From: Arthrobacter sp. U41
GTDB lineage: Bacteria > Actinomycetota > Actinomycetes > Actinomycetales > Micrococcaceae
Direction: 5' to 3'
Length of the DNA: 64,000 nt
Assembly: GCF_007679325.1 (NCBI RefSeq)
Contig: NZ_VEGI01000001.1
Location: 1 to 64,000, forward strand
In this document: positions 8,185 through 15,824 of the stretch, piece after piece
Layout of the letters: every line of letters begins with the position of its first letter
Numbering within the stretch: the first letter of the stretch is position 1
Program-made: the position numbers and the translations under genes
The notes under the pieces: model-generated
What the model was told of the DNA's origin: nothing
Database searches by the model: none
What the model saw: only the letters and a program-made list of their open reading frames with translations

Positions 8185-9327
8185 ATGTTCTCCCTACCGC
8201 AGATGCTGGGGAATGTGTCCAAGGCCTACGTCCAGTCCCCTGAGGACTGGGCCCAGTCGGTCACCGACGTCCTGCGGGACGCCGCGATCTACCACCATGC
8301 CGCAAACGGCTTCTACCGCGCCCAGTGTGAGGCCCTGGGAGTCGACCCCGCCACGATCAAGGACATCAACGACCTGCAATCCCTGCCACTGTTGCCGGTG
8401 GGCATGTTCAAGCGTCCCGACGCCAAGGTGCTGCTTACTTGCTCCTTGGCCGACGTCGAGACCGAAACCCGCTCCAGCGGAACCCGCGGTGTCCCTTCCG
8501 TCATCCCCCGCAACAGCGAGACAATGACCCTGGCGCTAGTCGCCCTGCTCGGCACCTACCGGACGTTCTTCAGCCTGTCAGGGGGCGCGGGACTTTTCTT
8601 GAACCCGTCGGACCCGGAAGCCTCGGAGATGGGACTGCTCAAGGACCTAAACATCCTGAACAGCGTCTTCGACCACCACGCATATCTCGTTGCCGACCAG
8701 GCGTTCGACGCCGGGGAGGCCCTGGAGCACCTGCGCCGATGGGAGGGACATATGACACGCCACATCGTCAGTCCGCCGTTCCTCATCGACCGGCTCCTCC
8801 GGTTCCTTGAGCGGGAGAATATCACTGTGCGCTTGGACCCGTTCAGCATGATCATCACTCTCGGGGGCTGGAAGCGGCACACAGCCGAGGCCATCCCTAA
8901 TGAAAGTTTTCGGGAACGGTGCCACGACTTGCTCGGCGTGCGTGCGGTGAATGTGCGCGACATGTACGGGATGATCGAGTCGAACATGCTCGCTGTCGAA
9001 TGCCACCTGCATCGCAAGCACGTTCCGCCATGGTGCTACATCTCCATCCGGGACCCTGGCCAAAGCGCCAAGGAGATCGCCCCGGGGGAGACCGGCACCA
9101 TCGCCGTACTGGACGCCCTCAGCACCAGCTACCCCGGTTTCCTCCTCACCGACGACATGGGCGACGTCGAGACCGGCACCTGCGGGTGCGGCAGAACCGG
9201 CCAGGTTATCAACTTCCGCCGCCGGGGGCAGGGCGGCGGGCTTGGCCACTGCCCAGTCAGCATCGAGCGCTACCTCGGTTCGGGCACTGCCGCGAACAAT
9301 GAGACGCCGGCGCTTGTGAAGGCCTAA
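8185..9327 (+). CDS. LuxE/PaaK-family acyl-protein synthetase
   Basis: 380 residues from ATG 8185, behind a TGAGGAG ribosome site; an upstream in-frame extension into sbnB is unlikely. Motifs of the ANL-fold LuxE group are seen: the phosphate loop RSSGTRGVPS, MYGMIESN, and the C-terminal TDDMGDVETGTCGCGRTG with its cysteine cluster. LuxE-type enzymes adenylate a carboxylic acid and pass the acyl group to a protein thiol (family knowledge). No LuxC-type reductase is visible. In this cluster it could activate an acyl starter or cap, or charge a carrier domain; this is inference. It is separated from sbnB by 52 bases, unlike the overlapping genes upstream, so its expression may be set separately. 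Confidence 0.8.
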   Translation: MFSLPQMLGNVSKAYVQSPEDWAQSVTDVLRDAAIYHHAANGFYRAQCEALGVDPATIKDINDLQSLPLLPVGMFKRPDAKVLLTCSLADVETETRSSGTRGVPSVIPRNSETMTLALVALLGTYRTFFSLSGGAGLFLNPSDPEASEMGLLKDLNILNSVFDHHAYLVADQAFDAGEALEHLRRWEGHMTRHIVSPPFLIDRLLRFLERENITVRLDPFSMIITLGGWKRHTAEAIPNESFRERCHDLLGVRAVNVRDMYGMIESNMLAVECHLHRKHVPPWCYISIRDPGQSAKEIAPGETGTIAVLDALSTSYPGFLLTDDMGDVETGTCGCGRTGQVINFRRRGQGGGLGHCPVSIERYLGSGTAANNETPALVKA

Positions 9328-9331
9328 CGTA

Positions 9332-9354
9332 GGAACCGCAATCGGGGCGGTTCC
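9332..9354 (+). terminator. Hairpin closing the biosynthetic operon
   Basis: The arms GGAACCGC and GCGGTTCC form a perfect 8-bp stem with a 7-base loop, five bases after the stop of the LuxE-like gene. No T-run follows, which is common in GC-rich actinobacteria, so termination is plausible but unproven. The rest of the gap to 9588 shows nothing I can assign. Confidence 0.45.
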
Positions 9355-9588
9355 GCCTACCGCGTCGCATAGAACGCAACCGCCGATGACGGATCCGAGA
9401 AACGCCCTATTCAGCGGCTTGGGGGCCACTGAGTGTGCGCAAAGCTTCTTTTAGGGGCCTGAGGGGCTCTTTAGTTGGTGACCGGTGCTCTGGCCGGCCA
9501 GAACCCCGCGAGCGACCCGACGGTCTTCGTGATCCGCTGGTAACCGCGTCGTCAACCAGTCGCTCCGCTTGGATGGTTTGATTAGTCC

Positions 9589-10341
9589 GTGCTTCGTCTA
9601 AAACGCCTTCTGGTTTTCAGCCTGCTCGCGGTTTCGCTCATCGCCGCATTCTCGTTCTGGGCAGTGCGGCAGCCCGGCGCAGACGCCAGGGGCGCCTTTT
9701 CTGCACCCCCGCGCGCGGGGGCGAAACTTCAAATGTTGTCCACCGGCATCACCACCGCGGTGAGCGTCACCCCGAACCCGGATGCCCAGTGGCTCACCCG
9801 GGCTGCCGCGCAGACCGGTATCCCTGCCCGCGCGCTCCGGGCCTACGTTGCCGCGGCAGCCATGGCAAACGATTCCGCTCCGATGTGCGGGATCGGCTGG
9901 AACACCGTGGCAGCTGTCGGCTCCGTCGAATCAGCGCACGGAAGTTATGGCGGTGGCAGCCTCAACGCCGCAGGGCAGTCGAGCCGCCCCATTGTGGGCC
10001 CCAGCCTTGATGGCAACGGATTCGCCGCGATCGCCGACACGGACGCAGGCGTCCTGGACGGCGACGCCCGCTGGGACCACGCTGTCGGACCCATGCAGTT
10101 CATTCCCACCACCTGGCAGCTTGCAGGGCGGGACGGGAACGGGGACGGAAGAGCGGACCCATTCAATATCGACGACGCCGCCCTCAGTGCGGCGGCATAT
10201 CTGTGCGCAAACGGCCGTGATCTCTCAACCGCTCAAGGATGGACCGACGCCATCTACTCCTACAACCAATCCGATCCCTACATCCGCCAGGTGCGGACCC
10301 AAGCCACCGCATACGCCGCGAAGACGGGTACCGCCGAATGA
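9589..10341 (+). CDS. Membrane-anchored lytic transglycosylase
   Basis: 250 residues from GTG. One N-terminal helix (about 6-26) works as signal-anchor or signal peptide. The SLT fold is shown by VGSVESAHGSYGG, where E114 is the likely catalytic acid, and VGPMQFIPTTW near residue 166. DGNGDGRAD (about 182-190) resembles a calcium loop. It would cleave peptidoglycan glycan strands in wall turnover, as for RlpB/MltB-type actinobacterial enzymes. It is convergent with the lipoprotein gene downstream and has no link to the preceding biosynthetic cluster. Confidence 0.85.
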   Translation: MLRLKRLLVFSLLAVSLIAAFSFWAVRQPGADARGAFSAPPRAGAKLQMLSTGITTAVSVTPNPDAQWLTRAAAQTGIPARALRAYVAAAAMANDSAPMCGIGWNTVAAVGSVESAHGSYGGGSLNAAGQSSRPIVGPSLDGNGFAAIADTDAGVLDGDARWDHAVGPMQFIPTTWQLAGRDGNGDGRADPFNIDDAALSAAAYLCANGRDLSTAQGWTDAIYSYNQSDPYIRQVRTQATAYAAKTGTAE

Positions 10342-10373
10342 GTCCACGGTCTGAAGGCCCATGGCGGTGGCCG

Positions 10374-11222
10374 CTAGGTCCTCGGAACCTTCGGATCAGG
10401 ACCTGATCGGGTCTTGGCGAGCGGCAGCACCAGCATGTAGCCGGTGGGCATGTTGCTGCTCCAGCGCCGCGGCTCGCGGACGACGAACTGGGTCGCCAGC
10501 TGTTCGGGGGTGAGCAGGGCGTTGGGCGCGGGGGACGGTCCCCATTTGTCGTCCCCGTACGGGTAGAGCGGATCCTGGACACGGATGCCGGTGACCGGGA
10601 AGTCCGGGAACTGGTCGGGATCGCCGAGTGACTCGAAACCGCTCATCACCCATACGTGGCGGCCGCGCCACATGACCAGCCCGACCGGCCGATCCGTGGC
10701 GGCAATGGCGCGCGCTGCGGTCCGCAGCGCTTCCTCATAGTCGGCGACGCTCACGACGGCGTACGGCCCCATCCCGACGTCATTCAGCACCTCCGCCCAA
10801 CCCAAGGGGTTGGCACCGTTGAACGAGTTGAACGACCGTGCCCGGGCCATCTCCCAGAGCTCCCCCTGCTGGACGCGATCGGTCCATGTCCGAGCCCCGG
10901 TGTCGTCGATGAGGTTGTGCATCATCTGGATACTCGCCGCCACACACCACTCAAAGGTGTACTGCGGCACGAAATCACCCTCCTGGTAGAGGTTGAGGGC
11001 GAACGACCGGGGCGCCGGAGACGGCGTGGGAACCGGCGTCGGGGTGGGGGACGGGGGCCGGGGAGGAGCGGGGACGTCATCGCGTGCGGCCGGCGGGGCC
11101 GAGGAGGTCTGGATCGGGGGACGGGTGGTGGCCTCATCGGGTCTCATGGTTGGCGCGCAGGCCGAGAGGAGGGTCGCCAGGATGACGAACCAGGCCAAAA
11201 TACGGAGCAGCGCACCGATCAT
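10374..11222 (-). CDS. Lipoprotein with cysteine-protease-like (C39-type) domain
   Basis: 282 residues. The signal ends in the lipobox LLSAC (lipidated C22), followed by a Pro/Thr/Ser-rich spacer to about residue 72. The globular part has EWCVAASIQ (C93), RGRHVWVMSG (H189) and RVQDPLYPY (D217), which fit in order and context a papain-like Cys-His-Asp triad of the C39-like group. It would sit on the outer face of the membrane as a protease or, if inactive, a peptide-binding protein. The substrate is unknown. The assignment rests on motif order, not on an alignment. Confidence 0.6.
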   Translation of the reverse strand: MIGALLRILAWFVILATLLSACAPTMRPDEATTRPPIQTSSAPPAARDDVPAPPRPPSPTPTPVPTPSPAPRSFALNLYQEGDFVPQYTFEWCVAASIQMMHNLIDDTGARTWTDRVQQGELWEMARARSFNSFNGANPLGWAEVLNDVGMGPYAVVSVADYEEALRTAARAIAATDRPVGLVMWRGRHVWVMSGFESLGDPDQFPDFPVTGIRVQDPLYPYGDDKWGPSPAPNALLTPEQLATQFVVREPRRWSSNMPTGYMLVLPLAKTRSGPDPKVPRT

Positions 11223-11284
11223 GATCGGTCCAGTTTATCGCGGCACGGCGGGAATTTTTGGTCGAGGCCGGCGTTGGTCTGAGT

Positions 11285-12316
11285 ATGAAAGCAATCGTGT
11301 ACCGTGCCACGGGTGATCCGTCTGTTCTCGAACTAGTCGACCGCGGGATCCGCGACCCGGGGCTCGGGGAGGTGCGCGTGCGGATCATGGTCTCTGCGGT
11401 GAACCCCACCGACTGGAAGTCGCGCCGCGGTTCCGGACCGGGCGAGCCCTTGCCCTTCGCGGAGGTGGTGCCGAACCAGGACGGCGCCGGAATGGTGGAC
11501 GCCGTCGGACCCGGCGTCGAGCATCTCAACGTCGGTGACAGGGTCTGGGTGGCCTTGGCCGCCTACCAACGCGCCGACGGCGGGACAGCCCAGGAGTTCG
11601 CCGTCCTGCCGGCCGAACGGGTCTTTCCGCTGCCGGAAAATGCCGGATTCGACGTCGGCGCAAGCCTGGGCGTTCCCGCGATTACCGCCCACAGGGCCTT
11701 GACCATCGCCGAGGACGGCCCGCAGCGGCTGCGTCCGGGAGCCTTGGACGGCAAGGTAATTCTCGTTGCTGGAGGGGCCGGCGCCGTGGGCCATGCGGCG
11801 ATCCAGCTAGCCAAGTGGGCCGGCGCCGTTGTGATCACGACCGTGAGTGGACCGGCGAAGGCTGCGTTGGCCACGGCCGCCGGAGCGGACCACGTCATCA
11901 ATTACCGGGAAAGCGACGCGGCCGCGGAGATTCGTCGGATCGCTCCCGAGGGCGTCGACCAGATCGTGGAGGTGGCGCCCGCGCAGAACGCGGAACTGGA
12001 CCTGGCAGTGATCCGCAACCGCGGCTCCATCGCGGTCTACGCCAACAACGGCGGCGATCAAGTGACCCTGGACGTGCGCAGGCACTTCAGCCTCAACGTC
12101 CGCTACCAGTTCGTGTTGCTCTACACCGTGGGCATGGCGGCGGTGCACGACGCCGCCGAGGACATCAATGCGGCCATCGCCGACGGCTCCCTTCCGGTGG
12201 GAGAGGCTGCAGGCCTGCCGCTGCATCGCTTTGACCTGGCTGACACGGCTGCGGCCCACGCGGCGGTGGAGGAGAGCATCATCGGCAAGGTGCTGATTGA
12301 TGTGTCAGCGAGCTAG
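11285..12316 (+). CDS. NADPH:quinone oxidoreductase, MDR superfamily (zinc-free)
   Basis: 343 residues from ATG 11285 (MKAIVYRATG). The medium-chain dehydrogenase fold is shown by the N-terminal GroES-like part with VVPNQDGAGMVDAVGPGV and the nucleotide loop AGGAGAVGHAAIQLAK near residue 160. No structural zinc cysteines are present, as in quinone reductase/zeta-crystallin members. It likely reduces quinones or enones with NADPH. It is divergent from the lipoprotein gene, and the 62-base gap must hold both promoters. A general detoxification role is likely; the substrate is unknown. Confidence 0.85.
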   Translation: MKAIVYRATGDPSVLELVDRGIRDPGLGEVRVRIMVSAVNPTDWKSRRGSGPGEPLPFAEVVPNQDGAGMVDAVGPGVEHLNVGDRVWVALAAYQRADGGTAQEFAVLPAERVFPLPENAGFDVGASLGVPAITAHRALTIAEDGPQRLRPGALDGKVILVAGGAGAVGHAAIQLAKWAGAVVITTVSGPAKAALATAAGADHVINYRESDAAAEIRRIAPEGVDQIVEVAPAQNAELDLAVIRNRGSIAVYANNGGDQVTLDVRRHFSLNVRYQFVLLYTVGMAAVHDAAEDINAAIADGSLPVGEAAGLPLHRFDLADTAAAHAAVEESIIGKVLIDVSAS

Positions 12317-12401
12317 TGCTGTGCCACGCCGACGAGGAAGCCGTCCGGCAGCAGCGTCACGGTAGAGTGGCTTCACATTTTCAGGCGGATAGGCGACACG
12401 A

Positions 12402-13253
12402 ATGAGCGATACCGACGGCGATGCACGGCGGCGGGAACTGGGCGACAATCCAGGCCCGGTTGAGGAGGAGGTGGAGGAATCCTTCGACCGCACCGTTGAG
12501 GAAGGCGCGCAACGGCTGAACCGCTCGTTTCGGGACGTGCTCATCACCGGATTGTTCGGCGGGTTTGAAATAGGCGTTGGCATCATGGCCTACCTTGGTG
12601 TTCTTTATGAGACCGGGAACCACCTTCTTGCTGGGCTTGCGTTCAGTGCAGGGCTCATTGCCCTCCTGCTGGCCAAGAGCGAACTGTTCACGGAAGGTTT
12701 CCTGGTGCCCATTGCCGCCGTCGTCGCGCGGGAAGCAAGCTATGCGCAGCTCGGGAAGCTCTGGGGCGGCACTCTCGTAGCAAACCTGGTGGGCGGGTGG
12801 CTGTTCATGGCTTTGATCATGACGGCGTTCCCGCAGTGGAGCGAGATCATCACGAAGGAAGCCGCCCACTACCTCGATGCGGGGTTCAACTGGCAAACCG
12901 TTTGTCTTGCCGTGCTGGCAGGGAGCACTATCACGTTGATGACCCGAATGCAGCACGGGACGGACAGCGTCACCGGCAAGATCGCGGCCGCCGTCGTGGG
13001 CGCTTTCCTGCTCTACGGGCTGCAGCTCTTCCACTCGATCCTGGACTCGCTGCTGATCTTCGGTGCCATCCACACGGGTGCCGACATCAGCTACCTTGAA
13101 TGGCTCGGCTGGTTTTCGTATGTAGTGCTCTTTAACATGCTGGGCGGGATCCTGCTGGTGACCGCGCTTCGGCTGGTGAGTGCCAGCAAGCTCGTGAAGG
13201 AACGGCGCGATGACTCACCCGAGGACCCGGAAGACGTGCACCTCTCCGGCTAA
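12402..13253 (+). CDS. Formate/nitrite transporter (FNT/FocA) family channel
   Basis: 283 residues. An acidic cytoplasmic N-terminus (about 1-45) is followed by six predicted helices. FNT features include LFGGFEIGVGIMAYLG, LAKSELFTEGF and LAGSTITLMTRMQHG. The family forms pentameric channels for small monovalent anions such as formate, nitrite, acetate or hydrosulfide. Specificity cannot be read here; the YfdC-like subgroup is the closest in feel. The gene stands alone, with 85 bases upstream and 189 downstream. Confidence 0.85.
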   Translation: MSDTDGDARRRELGDNPGPVEEEVEESFDRTVEEGAQRLNRSFRDVLITGLFGGFEIGVGIMAYLGVLYETGNHLLAGLAFSAGLIALLLAKSELFTEGFLVPIAAVVAREASYAQLGKLWGGTLVANLVGGWLFMALIMTAFPQWSEIITKEAAHYLDAGFNWQTVCLAVLAGSTITLMTRMQHGTDSVTGKIAAAVVGAFLLYGLQLFHSILDSLLIFGAIHTGADISYLEWLGWFSYVVLFNMLGGILLVTALRLVSASKLVKERRDDSPEDPEDVHLSG

Positions 13254-13442
13254 ATGGCGCCGCCTGCCCGGGTGTAGCAACCGGGGCTTCCATGAGGCGC
13301 GACGTATAAGTAAAGTCTCGGAATAGCCAGTGAATCGGACTTTCACCTTCATCCGAGAGCGAGCCAACATGGACCGGCCAGAAAAGCGCGGTGTCCAGCG
13401 CTGTAGCACTAACCTAAGAACCGCTGTGCAGGGCGTGACGGG

Positions 13443-15014
13443 ATGAGCGACCCGTCCAGTTCCCGTGCCGCACCGGCGAAGCGGGAGACATTTTCCACCC
13501 GCAGGCTGTTCATCCTTTCGGCCATCGGGTCAGCTGTGGGTCTGGGAAACATCTGGCGCTTTCCGTACATCGCCTACGACAACGGCGGCGGCGCCTTCCT
13601 GATCCCGTACCTCGTCGCCTTGCTGACGGCGGGCATCCCGCTGCTGTTCCTCGACTATGCCGTGGGGCACAAATACCGCGGCTCCGCCCCGCTGGCGTAC
13701 CGCCGGCTCCACCGGGCGGCTGAACCGCTGGGGTGGTGGCAGGTGCTGGTCTGTTTCGTCATCGCAGCCTACTATGCGGTGATTGTCGCATGGTCCCTGA
13801 TGTACACCATCTATTCCTTCACCGAGGCGTGGGGGGACGACGCCGAGGGCTACTTCTTCGGGACTTTCCTCAACGTCTCCGAGGCGCCGGGTGTCGGCTT
13901 CAACTACGTGCCGTCCGTGTTCTTCCCGCTGCTGCTGATCTGGATCGCCGTCATCATCATCATGGTGGCCGGAATCCGCAAGGGGATCTCACGCGCCAAC
14001 TCGATCCTGCTCCCGCTGCTGATGGTGATGTTCCTGCTGCTGGTGATCCAATCGCTGTTTCTGCCAGGCGCAACAGAAGGACTCAACGCCTTCTTCACCC
14101 CCGACTGGCAAGCTTTAGCCGACCCGTCAGTGTGGGCTGCGGCCTACGGACATATCTTCTTCTCGCTCTCGGTCGGCTACGGCATCATGGTCACCTACTC
14201 CTCCTATCTGAAGCGCAGGACCGACCTGACCGGTTCAGGCGTGGTGGTCGCCTTCTCCAACTCGGGATTCGAGATCCTGGCCGGCATCGGCGTGTTCGCC
14301 GCACTGGGGTTTATGGCCCAGGCCGCCGGAGCCGGCGTGAACGATGTTGTCACACAAGGCATCGGGCTGGCGTTCGTAGCCTTCCCCACCATCGTTTCCC
14401 AAGCGCCGTTCGGCGCACTCATGGGGGTGCTGTTCTTTGGATCCCTGGTGTTCGCGGGGGTTACGTCGCTCATCTCGGTCCTGGAAGTCATCGTGGCGGC
14501 GGTGCAGGACAAGCTGGCGTGGGGGCGGGTCAAGGCGTCACTTGTGGTCAGCGGGCTGGTCGCGGCCGTGTCGCTGGGGCTCTTCCCGACGGCAACGGGC
14601 CTATACCTCCTGGACACCTCCGACGCTTTCGTCAACAGCTTTGGCATCACGCTCGGGGCGCTGGTGACCGTGGTGGTGCTGGCTTGGTTCCTGCGTAAGC
14701 TTCCGCTGCTGTCAGCCCACCTTAACCGCACTTCGACGATCAAGATGCGCCGGGCGTGGATGGTGCTGATCGGCGGTGTGGTGCCGCTTGTGCTGATTTA
14801 CCTTGTGTCCAACGAATTCATGAGCAAGATCTCCACCACCTATGAAGGCTATCCCGAGTGGTTTGTGGGCCTGTTCGGCTGGGGCATGGCCGGCGGGCTC
14901 GTGGTCCTGGCGCTGGCATTGACGTTCATCCCCTGGAGCCGGAAATCCAAGGCCCACCATGACCCGGAGTATCAGTCCATCGTGGACGAGGAAGAAGAGG
15001 AGTCAGCACGATGA
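13443..15014 (+). CDS. metP: Sodium-dependent NSS-family amino acid transporter, large subunit
   Basis: 523 residues with about 11-12 helices. The NSS signature is clear near the N-terminus: SAIGSAVGLGNIWRFPYIA and NGGGAFLIPYLVALL, which form the Na+ and substrate sites. The paired 45-residue protein right after it matches the MetP/MetS methionine/alanine uptake system of Corynebacterium glutamicum, so Na+-coupled uptake of methionine or alanine is likely. The start ATG 13443 lies after GTGACGG; the preceding gap has no clear regulator site. The symbol is by analogy. Confidence 0.85.
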   Translation: MSDPSSSRAAPAKRETFSTRRLFILSAIGSAVGLGNIWRFPYIAYDNGGGAFLIPYLVALLTAGIPLLFLDYAVGHKYRGSAPLAYRRLHRAAEPLGWWQVLVCFVIAAYYAVIVAWSLMYTIYSFTEAWGDDAEGYFFGTFLNVSEAPGVGFNYVPSVFFPLLLIWIAVIIIMVAGIRKGISRANSILLPLLMVMFLLLVIQSLFLPGATEGLNAFFTPDWQALADPSVWAAAYGHIFFSLSVGYGIMVTYSSYLKRRTDLTGSGVVVAFSNSGFEILAGIGVFAALGFMAQAAGAGVNDVVTQGIGLAFVAFPTIVSQAPFGALMGVLFFGSLVFAGVTSLISVLEVIVAAVQDKLAWGRVKASLVVSGLVAAVSLGLFPTATGLYLLDTSDAFVNSFGITLGALVTVVVLAWFLRKLPLLSAHLNRTSTIKMRRAWMVLIGGVVPLVLIYLVSNEFMSKISTTYEGYPEWFVGLFGWGMAGGLVVLALALTFIPWSRKSKAHHDPEYQSIVDEEEEESAR

Positions 15015-15148
15015 CACCCATCGCCATCACCATGATGGTCATTGCCATCCTCACGGTGTGGGGCGGCCTGGCGCTCGCGTTGCTCAACCTCAAACGTCAC
15101 CCCGAGGACGAGGGCGCGCTGCCCGAGGAGCACGCGCCGGAGCTTTGA
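15011..15148 (+). CDS. metS: Small NSS transporter subunit, MetS type (45 aa)
   Basis: A 45-residue protein whose ATG overlaps the transporter stop (ATGA). It has one membrane helix (ITMMVIAILTVWGGLALALL) and a short acidic tail (HPEDEGALPEE). Small subunits of this kind are required for transport by MetP-type NSS proteins (family knowledge). Coupled translation and the one-helix-plus-acidic-tail form make this a firm call despite the length. Confidence 0.85.
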   Translation: MTPIAITMMVIAILTVWGGLALALLNLKRHPEDEGALPEEHAPEL

Positions 15149-15198
15149 CCGGCGGATCAAGTGCTCAGGCCCCGGCGGCCGTTGCAGCATCAGCCGGC

Positions 15199-15741
15199 TT
15201 ATTTGTAGGGTGCCCATTCATCGACTGCCTCGACCAGCGTCACCGCAGCCTGGTCGATCTGGTCAACGGCGCTGGCACAGCGGTCGCTGCCGGCGTCCTG
15301 ACAGAAGCTTGCTGCGTTCGACTCGCTGAGCGGTGCGAGGGCAGTGAGGGTCTCAGTGACCAGGACCGCGAGTTCTGGGGGCGGGGACCCTAGGGCGAGG
15401 AGCGCTGTGATGTCATCCCGGGCTGAAGCCGCAGCCTTTTGGGCATTCTTGATGCACTCCATGGATTGTATGTAGTCGTCCGGCGTACGTCCTTCGGCGG
15501 CCTTGTTGCAAGCCTCAATGTTTGCCTCGTAAGCTCGCCAGGTTTGCTCGTCCCTGCCAATGATGCCGGCGAACTGATCGGCGGAGGCCGCCTGAGCCGA
15601 ACGCGGGGGTGGCGGTGTTGGCTTGCGTGTCTCTCTTGCATGGTCCACCGGCCCATGAGTTGGTGTTGTCTGCGGGGACGCAGGTGTGCAGCCGGCCAGC
15701 AGAAGGGCTCCGCTAGCGACCAGGGGCATAAACTTCTTCAC
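15199..15741 (-). CDS. Small lipoprotein of unknown function
   Basis: 180 residues when started at GTG 15741, which has AGGTGG just upstream; the longer in-frame version has an N-terminus unlike a signal peptide. The protein begins VKKFMPLVASGALLLAGC, a lipoprotein signal with lipobox LAGC, followed by a Thr/Pro-rich linker. The rest is helical and alanine-rich, with four cysteines (EACNK, MECIK, SFCQD, DRCAS) that could form two disulfides. No family recognised. It follows the acyltransferase-cupin gene on the same strand with an 83-base gap. Confidence 0.7.
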   Translation of the reverse strand: MKKFMPLVASGALLLAGCTPASPQTTPTHGPVDHARETRKPTPPPPRSAQAASADQFAGIIGRDEQTWRAYEANIEACNKAAEGRTPDDYIQSMECIKNAQKAAASARDDITALLALGSPPPELAVLVTETLTALAPLSESNAASFCQDAGSDRCASAVDQIDQAAVTLVEAVDEWAPYK

Positions 15742-15824
15742 TGATACCACCTGCCACTCGGATTTCCAGCTCAGCCAAGGATGTGGCCGCCTGCCCGGCG
15801 GACCGGGCCGTGAATGGGCGTCCA

